The notes under the pieces are model-generated. The model was not told where the DNA came from. It did not search any database and was given only the letters and a program-made list of their open reading frames with translations. Made by a program: the position numbers and the translations under genes. A DNA stretch of 27,028 nucleotides, from positions 1 to 27,028 of the forward strand of contig CALROG020000046.1 in assembly GCA_943369755.1 (NCBI GenBank), given 5' to 3'. Below are positions 8,306 through 16,070 of the stretch, one piece after another (positions within the stretch are counted from its first letter, which is position 1; every line of letters begins with the position of its first letter). The DNA is from CALROG01 sp943369755 (GTDB taxonomy: Bacteria > Pseudomonadota > Gammaproteobacteria > Burkholderiales > Burkholderiaceae_C).

Positions 8306-9109
8306 ATGTTTGTTGACTCCCATTGCCACCTGACCTACCCGGAGCTTGCGGCGCAGTTGCCACAGATCCGCGAAGCCATGGCCGCCGCCCAAGTGGACCG
8401 CGCCCTGTGCATCTGCACCACGCTGGAAGAATTTGACGCTGTTCACGCCCTGGCCACCGGGTACAACAATTTCTGGGCCACTGTGGGCGTGCACCCCGAC
8501 AACGAAGGCGTGACAGAGCCAACCCTGCAAGACCTGGTGAGCCTGTCGGCCCGCCCGCGTGTGGTCGCAATTGGTGAAACCGGACTCGACTACTACCAGA
8601 TGGACGAGCGCAAGGGCGGTCGAACGGTGGCCGACATGGAGTGGCAGCGGCTACGCTTTCGAACCCACATCCGCGCCGCACGCCAAGTGTGCAAGCCACT
8701 GGTCATTCACACCCGGGCCGCGTCGGCAGACACCATCGCGATCCTCAAAGAAGAGGGCGAAGACGGTTCCGAGGGGTCGGCTGGCGGTGTATTTCACTGC
8801 TTTACTGAAACTGCACAGGTTGCCCGTGCCGCACTTGACCTGGGCTACTACATCTCGTTTTCCGGCATTCTGACCTTCAAAAGCGCCCAGGATTTGCGTG
8901 ACGTAGCGGCGTTTGTACCGCTGGACAAGCTGCTTATTGAAACGGACAGTCCGTACCTGGCACCGGTTCCGTACCGCGGCAAGACCAACAACCCTTCCTA
9001 CGTGCCGTACGTGGCCCGGCTGCTCGCCGAGCTGCGAAACATGCCGCTACAAGAGATTGCTGACACCACCAGCCGCAATTTTGAGCGTCTTTTCAGGGAG
9101 GCTCGTTGA
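8306..9109 (+). CDS. tatD: TatD-family metal-dependent deoxyribonuclease
   Basis: TatD-type hydrolases are cytoplasmic 3'-5' nucleases with a TIM-barrel fold and a two-metal site. The 267 residues are the usual length. Metal ligands are visible: H6 and H8 in FVDSHCHL, the glutamate in GETGLDYY, the histidine in LVIHTRAA, the histidine in VFHCFTE and the aspartate in LLIETDSPYLAPVPYRGKTN (shown up to the conserved NNP turn). The holB-pilZ-tatD neighbourhood is conserved, and this may be the paralogue often called YcfH. No clear Shine-Dalgarno is seen upstream of the ATG. The stop TGA shares its last base with the ATG of the ankyrin gene. Confidence 0.94.
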   Translation: MFVDSHCHLTYPELAAQLPQIREAMAAAQVDRALCICTTLEEFDAVHALATGYNNFWATVGVHPDNEGVTEPTLQDLVSLSARPRVVAIGETGLDYYQMDERKGGRTVADMEWQRLRFRTHIRAARQVCKPLVIHTRAASADTIAILKEEGEDGSEGSAGGVFHCFTETAQVARAALDLGYYISFSGILTFKSAQDLRDVAAFVPLDKLLIETDSPYLAPVPYRGKTNNPSYVPYVARLLAELRNMPLQEIADTTSRNFERLFREAR

Positions 9110-9768
9110 TGAGAAATTACTTTAAATATGTATTATATCTATATGTTTTTATTGGATTTAGTTTGGCTAAATCTGGTTCATACGAAGATTTTTTCATCGC
9201 CATCAAACAAGACAACGCTGCGGTGATCACCCAGCTGTTGCAGCGCGGGTTTGACCCCAACACGCTTGACCCCAGCGGTGTTCCCGGTCTGTACATCGCC
9301 ATTCGTGAGCCGTCGCTGAAGGCCGCGGACGCGCTGATTGCCTGGCCCAAGACCAATGTCGAGGCACGTACCGCACAGGACGAGAGCCCGCTGATGATGG
9401 CCGCACTCAAAGGCGAAATTGGGCTTGTCCGCAAATTGATAGCGCGGGACGCAGACGTCAACAAGCCCGGCTGGACTGCGCTGCATTACGCCGCCACGCA
9501 TGGGCATTTGGCCGTCATGAATCTGCTGCTGGAGCACTATGCCTATATCGACGCCGAGTCGCCGAATGGCACGACGCCGTTGATGATGGCGGCGCAGTAC
9601 GGCTCGCCCGGCGCGGTCAAGTTGTTGCTGGAAGCCGGTGCCGACCCGTTGCTGAAGAATCAACTAGGGTTGAGTGCGATCGATTTTGCCCAACGCGCCA
9701 GTCGAAAAGACTCCGCTGAGTTGATTGCGGCGTTTGTCCGCGCCAAAGCGCCTAAAGGGAAGTGGTGA
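9109..9768 (+). CDS. Exported ankyrin-repeat protein
   Basis: This protein of about 219 residues starts with a hydrophobic stretch that looks like a signal peptide or anchor (MRNYFKYVLYLYVFIGFSLA), followed by about five ankyrin repeats. Clear repeat cores are PLMMAALKGEIGLVRKLIARDADVN (in part), GWTALHYAATHGHLAVMNLL and TTPLMMAAQYGSPGAVKLL. Ankyrin repeats bind proteins; the partner here is unknown. I use the ATG at 9109 rather than the TTG one codon earlier. The first 72 bases of the gene are only about 22% GC, while the rest is near 60%. The gene is coupled to tatD (TGATG) and seems intact at its 3' end, just before the transposon region. Confidence 0.85.
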   Translation: MRNYFKYVLYLYVFIGFSLAKSGSYEDFFIAIKQDNAAVITQLLQRGFDPNTLDPSGVPGLYIAIREPSLKAADALIAWPKTNVEARTAQDESPLMMAALKGEIGLVRKLIARDADVNKPGWTALHYAATHGHLAVMNLLLEHYAYIDAESPNGTTPLMMAAQYGSPGAVKLLLEAGADPLLKNQLGLSAIDFAQRASRKDSAELIAAFVRAKAPKGKW

Positions 9769-9840
9769 ATCCACCGTCCGCGGAAGAGAAACCAGCGTTC
9801 GGCTTTCCCGAGACTCTCCTCTGTGCGGTCCACTGAAATG

Positions 9841-9876
9841 CTAGTTTCCCTTCACAAATAGCTGAAGGGAAATTAG
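9841..9876. repeat. Palindrome R1, candidate transposase-binding pair
   Basis: CTAGTTTCCCTTCA (9841-9854) and TGAAGGGAAATTAG (9863-9876) are inverted copies with one mismatch and an 8-base centre. The core TTTCCCTTCA recurs in R2 and R3. The right arm continues into AATCGACGG, close to the flank of R3. Confidence 0.75.
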
Positions 9877-9991
9877 GAATCGACGGATCGATGGCAAGCG
9901 TGAGCGCGAAGGCAGCTTTTTCGTCGCCCTACAAGTGCCCACTTTCTAGGCAATGTGCTCCCTTCTTTAGAGAAAAGGCAGCGAACGAAAA

Positions 9992-10029
9992 GCCAATTTC
10001 CCTTCACTCGCTTATGAAGGGAAGTTGGC
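9992..10029. repeat. Palindrome R2, candidate transposase-binding pair
   Basis: GCCAATTTCCCTTCA (9992-10006) and TGAAGGGAAGTTGGC (10015-10029) are inverted 15-bp copies with one mismatch and, as in R1, an 8-base centre. It lies about 90 bp upstream of the tnsA start, so it could also act as an operator. Confidence 0.75.
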
Positions 10030-10057
10030 ACTCTGAGTGAAGTCGCGCGTAACAAAG

Positions 10058-10083
10058 TGAAGAGAAATTTGAACTTCGACGCG
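10058..10083. repeat. Half-site R3, candidate transposase-binding site
   Basis: TGAAGAGAAATTT (10058-10070) followed by GAACTTCGACGCG matches the right arm of R1 and its flank (TGAAGGGAAATTAG then GAATCGACGG) with few changes. There is no inverted partner. It sits about 40 bp before the tnsA start. Confidence 0.6.
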
Positions 10084-10120
10084 ATCCCGCTTATTACTAG
10101 CAGTGGGAGACGTACCCACC

Positions 10121-10759
10121 ATGTCGCTCACCTTCGTCAAGCCATTGGAAATTCAGCGGCCGTACAAGTCATTTCGCTTCGACGCATACAGCCTCAAGGC
10201 AGCCCGGCGAATGACCCTGTATGGAAAGGCTGCGCTGTGCCAGTGGCTTGAACTGGAAGCGAATTCCGAGGTCACCGCCATCTGTGAACGACCTCTGCTC
10301 ATCCCTGACTCAAAGCCGAAGCGGGTGATCGATTTTTGGGCACTGGAGGGCGGAGTATCAACGTTCTACTTTCTGCTGAGGAATGGGGAGGTTGGCGGCT
10401 CGTTTCCCCTCAAACTGGCCTATACCGACTTTTGTTCGTGGGTTGCCGCCGAGCGTGGACGCATCAAAGAGATCGCCATCGATGTCTTTGAGTCACGCCG
10501 TGTCCGACTGGATAACTTGCTGGTCATCGTCGAACATCTTGTGTCGCACAAAGGGCAGGTTACCCCGGAGCTGATCGACCGCTTCGCTGGCCAACTGCCG
10601 CATGACTTCTCTCTCGGGCAGGCCGAGCTATTGCTGTCAGATATGGATCCCATGTTGGCGCGCGCCGCAATATTTCATTTGCTGTCGCGCGGCAATCTTC
10701 ACTGCCCCTCGCTAGACGAGGCTCCGCTAACGCCCACGACCCGGTTGGCTCGAGTATGA
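10121..10759 (+). CDS. tnsA: TnsA-like transposition endonuclease, active site apparently degenerate
   Basis: In Tn7, TnsA cuts the 5' ends of the element and pairs with TnsB so that transposition is cut-and-paste. This 212-residue protein has the two-part TnsA layout: an N-terminal nuclease-like domain (30-95) and a C-terminal winged-helix region (about 130-205, with LLSRGNLHCP near its end). Acidic residues are present at E44/E46 and D71 (VIDFW). Where family members have an E/Q-x-K motif one strand later, this protein reads FYFLLR (82-87), with leucine and arginine in those positions. Cleavage may be lost or altered. I start at the ATG at 10121; an in-frame GTG at 10103 is possible. ATGA overlap with tnsB. 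Assignment rests on layout and position more than strong similarity. Confidence 0.72.
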   Translation: MSLTFVKPLEIQRPYKSFRFDAYSLKAARRMTLYGKAALCQWLELEANSEVTAICERPLLIPDSKPKRVIDFWALEGGVSTFYFLLRNGEVGGSFPLKLAYTDFCSWVAAERGRIKEIAIDVFESRRVRLDNLLVIVEHLVSHKGQVTPELIDRFAGQLPHDFSLGQAELLLSDMDPMLARAAIFHLLSRGNLHCPSLDEAPLTPTTRLARV

Positions 10760-12774
10760 AAGCCGCCCGCATCATCGTCTTCGGGCTGAGCAGCTTCACG
10801 CGAGCTTCGATTCCGGACATCCTGGCTGACTTCGAAAACATGCCGATGGTGGATGACACGGCGATGCCGCCAGATGTTAGAGCCGACTTTTTGAACAACC
10901 TGGAGGCAACCAGACTCTTTGCGCTAGAACCAGCGATCTCCATCAAAGAAATTCGCGAGCGTACCGGTGTCCATCCCAATCAGCTCTACCTTCTGTTGAG
11001 CCGGATGGTAGAGCGCGATCTGGACGGACGAATTCGTGGTCAACGGGCACTAATCCCGCACAAGCACTACCGCGCATACATTCGAACGATGGCTGTACAG
11101 CCTCGTTCTGGCTTGGTCAACACCAGCGCCGCGGGTGCAATGGAACAGTTGCTGCGCAGGTATCCCCAGATCCTCAAATGGATGAAGAAAGTCACCAAAG
11201 ACAGACTGAAGAAGTTGCGGCCAGGCGAAATCCGGGCAGTACGAAAACCTGTGCGTGATTTACATGGGCAGTGGCTGGATCAGTGTGCGGGTCAAGGCGT
11301 GACCCTCGCGGAGTGGCCGTTCAACCAGGATCTAAGAGGCTTCCGATCCTTTCAGAAGAAGCTCAGCGACATCGAAAAAGGCTTACCTGTGGATGTGCCG
11401 GACGATGCCCAATCGCCAGCGCAAACCGCCGATTCACCTCATGCGATGCCTGTTATGTGGCCCGTGGCTACGAGACCTTTTCTGCTGGTGCAGTTTGATG
11501 GACACAAGATCGACCTCCGACTTACCCTCAAAGTCCCCGATCCATTTGGAATGGAGACCATCTACGAGTTGCACCGGATCTGGATTCTCGTGGTGACAGA
11601 GGTGAAAACCAAAGCCGTTCTCGGGTACTGTCTCGCGTACGGAAAAGAGTACAACAAGGATGACTTTGCGGAGGCCTTACAGGCGGCGATAGCGCCTCAT
11701 CGGCCTGTGAAGCTGTCGATCCCGGGACTCAATGTGAAGGGGAGTGGGGGCTTTCCGACACAACAACAGCCGGAGCTGGCCTACCAACGATGGCAGATTT
11801 TGCAGTATGACGAGGCCAAATGTCATCTGGCTGACGCTTCGCTTGCACGAGTGACCGAGACCTTGGGAACGGTAACGATGGCCGGCCGTTTAGGCGAGCC
11901 GAATGACCGGTCGTACCAAGAGCGGCTTTTCGGGCTGTTGGAAGAGTTTGGCTTCCACCAGATTCCTGGCTCACTCGGCTCCAGTCCGCATGACCCGATA
12001 CGTCGTCTCGCTGATGTCGGAGACCAACTTTCTGTAGTCCTGACCTTGGACGAACTGGAACAACTTGCTTATGTTCTGTTAGCCAATCTGAATGGTGAAA
12101 GCCAATCGGGACTCGGAGGACGATCTGCTCTTGAGGCCATGCAGTACTTCACCTCTCGGGATGACTTCCTCCCTCAACTGCTTCCGGTTACCAGGCGCCA
12201 TCAGCTGTTTCTGTTGAAAGAACACGTTGAACGAACGGTTTGTCGCGGAAAAGGACCGGCGCACATCAACTTTGAAGGTGTGCGCTACACCAGCGATGTG
12301 CTGCAACGTCATCCCGAACTCAAAGGTCAGCCACTGCGCATCTACTACATGGCGCGTGATCTCCGGCAGGTCCACGCCTTCTTCGCGGATGGAACTGAGC
12401 TGGGAATTCTCGTGGCTGAACGTCGGTGGAGGACGACTCCGCACTCTTTGCGGCTGCGCCGGGAAATCCTGCGCCTCATCAGCATGGGGAAAATCCGCTT
12501 GAATGGAGACGATGACCCTGTCGAGGTCTACGTACGCTACAAAGCCAAGCTAGCTCGGGAGAGCAAGAAAGCCGCTGGATCGCTAGCTCAAGTTCGGGCG
12601 GGTGTTAGGGCTGCGAACCTCGATGCGGAGCATGGCGATAGTCCATTTGGACCTATGGCCCGGCCGGCGCAACCAGGTGACGAGCCCATTGAGCGGCCAA
12701 TGTCGCGTCGTCGACCCAGTAAGCCGTCATCCGGGCCTGTCCCGGTGACCCTTACTAAAACTCTCTACTTCTAG
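10756..12774 (+). CDS. tnsB: TnsB-like DDE transposase
   Basis: TnsB-type proteins bind the element's end repeats, cut the 3' ends and join them to the target. In these 672 residues a helix-turn-helix is visible around 60-90 (ISIKEIRERTGVHPNQLYLL). The RNase H-fold catalytic core follows, with D248 in VQFDGHKID, D352 in LQYDEAKCHLA and E389 in SYQERLF; 36 residues separate the last two. The second aspartate lies in YDEAK rather than the more usual DNG/DHG. After the core come a beta-barrel region and a basic C-terminal tail (about 600-672) that probably contacts TnsC, as known for Tn7 TnsB. Coupled to tnsA by an ATGA overlap; the ATPase gene starts 17 bp after its stop. Confidence 0.9.
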   Translation: MKAARIIVFGLSSFTRASIPDILADFENMPMVDDTAMPPDVRADFLNNLEATRLFALEPAISIKEIRERTGVHPNQLYLLLSRMVERDLDGRIRGQRALIPHKHYRAYIRTMAVQPRSGLVNTSAAGAMEQLLRRYPQILKWMKKVTKDRLKKLRPGEIRAVRKPVRDLHGQWLDQCAGQGVTLAEWPFNQDLRGFRSFQKKLSDIEKGLPVDVPDDAQSPAQTADSPHAMPVMWPVATRPFLLVQFDGHKIDLRLTLKVPDPFGMETIYELHRIWILVVTEVKTKAVLGYCLAYGKEYNKDDFAEALQAAIAPHRPVKLSIPGLNVKGSGGFPTQQQPELAYQRWQILQYDEAKCHLADASLARVTETLGTVTMAGRLGEPNDRSYQERLFGLLEEFGFHQIPGSLGSSPHDPIRRLADVGDQLSVVLTLDELEQLAYVLLANLNGESQSGLGGRSALEAMQYFTSRDDFLPQLLPVTRRHQLFLLKEHVERTVCRGKGPAHINFEGVRYTSDVLQRHPELKGQPLRIYYMARDLRQVHAFFADGTELGILVAERRWRTTPHSLRLRREILRLISMGKIRLNGDDDPVEVYVRYKAKLARESKKAAGSLAQVRAGVRAANLDAEHGDSPFGPMARPAQPGDEPIERPMSRRRPSKPSSGPVPVTLTKTLYF

Positions 12775-12791
12775 CTGTACCGGGGGCATGC

Positions 12792-13784
12792 ATGCAACAT
12801 CACGCTTTTGAACGGCCGATCCCAATTGACAGCCACCCCGCCAATCAGCAGTCGTACATGCTTGCAACGCCTTCGATCGACGAGGCTTACCAGCACATCA
12901 AACGTTGCATCAGGACTCGAATACCCGGGTCCATCATCTACGCCATCACCCGGTACGGAAAGACATATTTCATCAAATTCGCAATGGCGACTGTGATCAA
13001 CGATTTCCCTGGAATCGTGGCAATCAACTTTGGTTGCGAACTGCGCAAGAAGCCCAGCGAGGGCGCCTTCTTCTCAATGCTCCTGCTAGCCGTGGGGCAC
13101 GAAAAGCCAACAAGCGGTTCAGTCATGGATCGACGCGCTCGTCTCATGAACAAACTCCTGGACAAGCTTTCCAAGTCGGGACAGAGAAGGCTGGTAGTTT
13201 TTGTGGATGAGGCCCAGAAGCTCGAGATCGAAGAGTACGAGTGGCTTTGGGAGATTCATGACTCCCTGGAACGGCGGGGATTCCGCATGATTACGTTCCT
13301 TGTGGGGCAGCCAAAACTTGTAAATCGAAAGACAGCACTGAAGCTATCAGGCGAATCTCAGATTGTGGCTCGCTTCATGATCGAAGAAAGTCAGTTCCAT
13401 GGTCTTCGTAACAAGGAGGAAGTTGAGCGTTGCATGCTGGGCTACGACAACTCATGTTTCCCTCATGGAACCGACTGGAGCTACACGCGCTTCTTCCTGC
13501 CAAAAGCGTGGTCACATGGATATCGACTGCAGACGTGTGCAGCGGTGCTGTGGGACACGTTTGACTCAATTCATCGCAGTCTTGAATTGCCCAGCGGCGC
13601 CATGGAAATACCCATGACGTACTTCACACGTGCAGTTGAGTACCTCTTGACGGAGGTCGCGCCTGAGAACGACGATTTCAACTTTCAGTTCACTGAAGAG
13701 CACTGGCAAGACGCTGTTGACTATGTGAAGTTTGCGACTGCCCAGGAAGAACTTCTCACCAAGATCAATGTCGATGACTACTGA
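12792..13784 (+). CDS. tnsC: TnsC-like AAA+ transposition regulator ATPase
   Basis: TnsC/TniB proteins form ATP-dependent rings on target DNA and link the target selector to the transposase. The Walker A motif is AITRYGKT at 51-58, which fits [AG]-x4-GK[ST]. Walker B is VVFVDEAQ at 135-142. GESQIVARF further on holds the sensor/arginine region. The 330 residues are closer to TniB (about 300) than to Tn7 TnsC (555), so the long terminal extensions of Tn7 TnsC, which contact TnsA and TnsB, are largely missing. A purine-rich CGGGGGC lies 5 bases before the ATG. The last 17 bases overlap the tniQ gene if that uses the ATG at 13768. Confidence 0.88.
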   Translation: MQHHAFERPIPIDSHPANQQSYMLATPSIDEAYQHIKRCIRTRIPGSIIYAITRYGKTYFIKFAMATVINDFPGIVAINFGCELRKKPSEGAFFSMLLLAVGHEKPTSGSVMDRRARLMNKLLDKLSKSGQRRLVVFVDEAQKLEIEEYEWLWEIHDSLERRGFRMITFLVGQPKLVNRKTALKLSGESQIVARFMIEESQFHGLRNKEEVERCMLGYDNSCFPHGTDWSYTRFFLPKAWSHGYRLQTCAAVLWDTFDSIHRSLELPSGAMEIPMTYFTRAVEYLLTEVAPENDDFNFQFTEEHWQDAVDYVKFATAQEELLTKINVDDY

Positions 13785-15285
13785 GCTATCAGCAGCCCGG
13801 ATCTTCACGCCACAGCCACAGCAAGCGCCTGACTCGGGTTGGTCATGGCGCAGTTCGTGGTATTCCGGCAGCGAGTCGATCTACGCCGTACTGGCAAAGT
13901 TTGCTGCGCTTAATCGAATCAAACCGCGCGAGCTATGCGAACTGCTCGTCGAGCCGACTGGAGCCGCCCGCTATAGGATGGTCGGCAGGCCGCATTTCCC
14001 CAAGGTAGATCTGCGTTTCTCCACCGATATCCGGTACGGACGACTGGCGAACATCCTCAAACTCGATGCCGATCAGTTGCGCAAGGGCTTTGTTTCAGAA
14101 CAGTTCCCCCATGCGATTGGACTAGCCAGTTCCGATTTAATCTGGTGTCCCCAGTGCGCCCAACGAGGTTATCACTGTGCTTCCTTCCAGCTGAACTTTT
14201 ACCGTAGATGCCCTTTGCACAAAACTGAGCTCCGGCGTGTATGCAGCAAATGTCACCGACCCCTTCCATACTGGCTATACCCGCCTCAGAGTGTCGGCTT
14301 CTTCATCTGTCCAAACTGCGGGCTCAATCACGCCCAAAGGTTGCAGGAGCTTCGCGTCAATCTGATGCTCGCCGAAGATGAGTGCAGCTTGTTCGCCGAC
14401 CACGTCGAGCTTGTATCGTTCGTTGACAGCTTGCCGACCCTTGTCAACGCACAGAGAACTCTGATGGGCGCACCGCATCTCCCAATCGTTATCAGCAAAG
14501 CTGATGCGCTTCGCCGACGGGCGCATTTCCATCAGTTTGTCACCAGCATGCTGGCTTCTGTCGCCGCACGACGTGGTCTCCCACAAGCTCACCTCGAAAT
14601 TTCAGATGCGATGGTGGCCTATTCCGAACCCTATCTCCCCATGAAAAAGATTCTCATGACGAGTCGGGTGAAAAGCAACTCTGAGGAAATTCAGGCAGAA
14701 GCGCTGGTGGTGTACCGTTCCTTGCGCCGATGGATTGGTCGAAGAGTTCTGTGCGGCCACAGGCATTGCGTGGCCGAAGCACAAAGACATCTCTGGTGGA
14801 ATACCGAGGGCGAGACAACCACTGCGTTCTGTCCAGTCGCCATCGCGTTCTTGCGATGGCGCATGCAATGGGAAGGATGCCGAATCCCGGCCGCCCTCGA
14901 TCGGCAACGACAATGGAGGACATTGTATGGGCTTGTCGGCTGGGTTTGCAGCGACGCTCCGATTCCGTCGGTACTGTGGACCGAAGGCTTGACTCGCTGG
15001 TTAACAACGCATTTACTGGGATTTGCTTGCCTAGATTCATTCTACGGGTGGCTGGACAGTGCCAATCGGTCCGAAACAACTGGTAAGGTCTTTTGGAGTC
15101 ACGAAGAATGCCGGAGCTTCAACTTCAGACATTGGGCGTGCAGTGGGCGAGGAACGCAGGACGAACCAGGGCTTCTTTACGTCGAAACGCCTTGGGACGC
15201 CCGTGATTTGAGACCCCTGGCCGCATCATGTAACCGAAGTCATCGGAACAGGAACCTTGCGGCACTCGGAAGCATTCACCGTTAA
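13768..15285 (+). CDS. tniQ: TniQ/TnsD-like target-site selection protein
   Basis: TniQ-family proteins choose the target site; TnsD is the form that binds a fixed chromosomal site. Using the ATG at 13768 there are 505 residues; an ATG at 13774 and a weaker one at 13732 are alternatives. The N-terminus has the TniQ start (GWSWRSSWYSGSESIYAVLAK). A cysteine/histidine-rich zinc region runs from about 127 to 188: C127-C130, C148-H151, C159-C162 and C181-C184, with IWCPQCAQRGYH and CPLHKTELRRVCSKC as clear landmarks. The total length is near TnsD of Tn7 (508) and longer than TniQ of Tn5053-type elements (about 405), so the extra C-terminal part could be a site-specific DNA-binding domain. It ends 33 bp from the convergent lipoprotein gene. 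Confidence 0.86.
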   Translation: MSMTTELSAARIFTPQPQQAPDSGWSWRSSWYSGSESIYAVLAKFAALNRIKPRELCELLVEPTGAARYRMVGRPHFPKVDLRFSTDIRYGRLANILKLDADQLRKGFVSEQFPHAIGLASSDLIWCPQCAQRGYHCASFQLNFYRRCPLHKTELRRVCSKCHRPLPYWLYPPQSVGFFICPNCGLNHAQRLQELRVNLMLAEDECSLFADHVELVSFVDSLPTLVNAQRTLMGAPHLPIVISKADALRRRAHFHQFVTSMLASVAARRGLPQAHLEISDAMVAYSEPYLPMKKILMTSRVKSNSEEIQAEALVVYRSLRRWIGRRVLCGHRHCVAEAQRHLWWNTEGETTTAFCPVAIAFLRWRMQWEGCRIPAALDRQRQWRTLYGLVGWVCSDAPIPSVLWTEGLTRWLTTHLLGFACLDSFYGWLDSANRSETTGKVFWSHEECRSFNFRHWACSGRGTQDEPGLLYVETPWDARDLRPLAASCNRSHRNRNLAALGSIHR

Positions 15286-15318
15286 CAGGGCGCTGATGGC
15301 CAGATCAGGTACCGTCTT

Positions 15319-15672
15319 TCATCGTCGAAGTAGCGTAAGCGCGCAGTTGCGTACATTCACGTAAACCTGCTCTCCTGACCGGAATGCACGGGCTTCCCCA
15401 GCCAGCGGCACCACCCGCCGCTGGTTGTGACCAAAGTACTTGAACTTCACAAGTGCGAATTGGCTATTGCTTACCTTGTCTTGCGCCAGGGACTGGCGGC
15501 AGTCCGAGAACTGAGGCGTGGCGATGCTCGCCGCAATGCCGGTCGACTCGATTTCGCCTTCTCGCCATCCGTCCGCGAAGCTGTACTTTCCTGCGTACAC
15601 GGTGGAGCAACCGGCCGTCACTATGCTGGCAAGCAGCACCGCGGCAGCCATGCCCAGACGGATGGCGCTCAT
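15319..15672 (-). CDS. Small predicted lipoprotein, unknown function
   Basis: This 117-residue protein has a signal sequence of about 21 residues ending in a lipobox-like VTAGC, with C22 as the lipidation site. The mature part is mixed polar with two more cysteines (C57 region FSDC and VRNC near the end) that could form a disulfide. I do not recognise the family. It is the last gene of the minus-strand metal-resistance run and overlaps the stop of the preceding gene by 4 bp (ATGA), so it is co-transcribed with the efflux genes. A role in the cell envelope under metal stress is only inferred from position. Confidence 0.7.
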   Translation of the reverse strand: MSAIRLGMAAAVLLASIVTAGCSTVYAGKYSFADGWREGEIESTGIAASIATPQFSDCRQSLAQDKVSNSQFALVKFKYFGHNQRRVVPLAGEARAFRSGEQVYVNVRNCALTLLRR

Positions 15673-16046
15673 TTGATCTCGAATCGTGCAGTTGCGGCTG
15701 GCTTGCCCGCCAGCGTCACGAGTGCAATGCCCTTGGTCCCCTTGGCGACCTTGAACGTCCCCTTGGCCTCGAGCTTGTCGCCAGCCGGTGTCAGGTCGGC
15801 CTCAGTCTTATCAGCACCGTTCAGCAGCGTGACCTTGGCCTTGGCGCCGTCAAGCTTGACTGCTTTGCCGTGGTCACTCACGTAGATTTGGATCATGTCG
15901 GGCTTGGCCACAATTTCAACATCGCCCGCCTTGGTTTCCACCACCACGCCGCCGAATTTCGGCGTGTGGTCATGGTTGCCTGCGGCATGGGCGCTTGCGG
16001 CGCCCAGAGCGAGTGTGGCCAAGATGGCAAGGGTCTTGAGTTTCAT
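15669..16046 (-). CDS. Small periplasmic His-motif protein of the efflux operon
   Basis: These 125 residues begin with a signal peptide (about 1-22, cut after AHA). The mature protein begins GNHDHTPKFGGVVVE, a short histidine motif followed by a beta-rich domain that resembles small proteins found beside CusABC/CzcABC-type pumps. It may bind metal in the periplasm and hand it to the adaptor or pump; that is inference. The Shine-Dalgarno GAAAGGAAA lies just before the ATG, 24 bp after the pump stop. The stop overlaps the lipoprotein start (ATGA). Confidence 0.75.
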   Translation of the reverse strand: MKLKTLAILATLALGAASAHAAGNHDHTPKFGGVVVETKAGDVEIVAKPDMIQIYVSDHGKAVKLDGAKAKVTLLNGADKTEADLTPAGDKLEAKGTFKVAKGTKGIALVTLAGKPAATARFEIK

Positions 16047-16070
16047 GGTGTTTCCTTTCGGGTTGGGTTG

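Larger units (their letters stand above)
9769..10120. other. Non-coding tns-proximal transposon end with repeats
   Basis: No gene is seen in these 352 bases. They hold two long palindromes and one half-site with the shared core TTTCCCTTCA, listed separately. TGTGCGGTCC at 9822 is a possible transposon terminus, because Tn7-like ends begin with TGT and Tn7 itself starts TGTGGGCGG. The exact end and its 5-bp target duplication cannot be fixed without the far end or an empty site. The tnsA promoter presumably lies here. GTGGGAGACGTACCCAC (10103-10119) forms a 5-bp stem directly before the tnsA ATG. Confidence 0.6.
9822..15285 (+). mobile_element. Tn7-like transposon core (end plus tnsABC-tniQ); far end not in window
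   Basis: Four genes in Tn7 order, TnsA-, TnsB-, TnsC- and TniQ/TnsD-like, follow a repeat-rich end. The genes overlap or nearly touch (ATGA between the first two, 17 bp between the second and third, overlap between the last two), as in an operon. The left limit is a guess (TGT at 9822). The right limit given here is just the tniQ stop: no TTTCCCTTCA-type repeats appear between 15286 and the window end. The element therefore probably continues through the metal-resistance genes. Confidence 0.7.

Noticed and set aside
9769..9790. Short inverted repeat GTGG...CCAC around the ankyrin stop as a terminator
   Set aside because: The stem is only 4 bp with no T-run after it, which is too weak to call.
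12942..12965. Walker A of the TnsC-like protein starts with Ala instead of Gly
   Set aside because: The consensus allows Ala or Gly in that position, and the GKT is intact. The ATPase looks functional.
9769..15318. CRISPR array or Cas genes linked to the Tn7-like element
   Set aside because: No regularly spaced direct repeats and no Cas-like gene are seen. The repeats present are palindromic and irregularly spaced.
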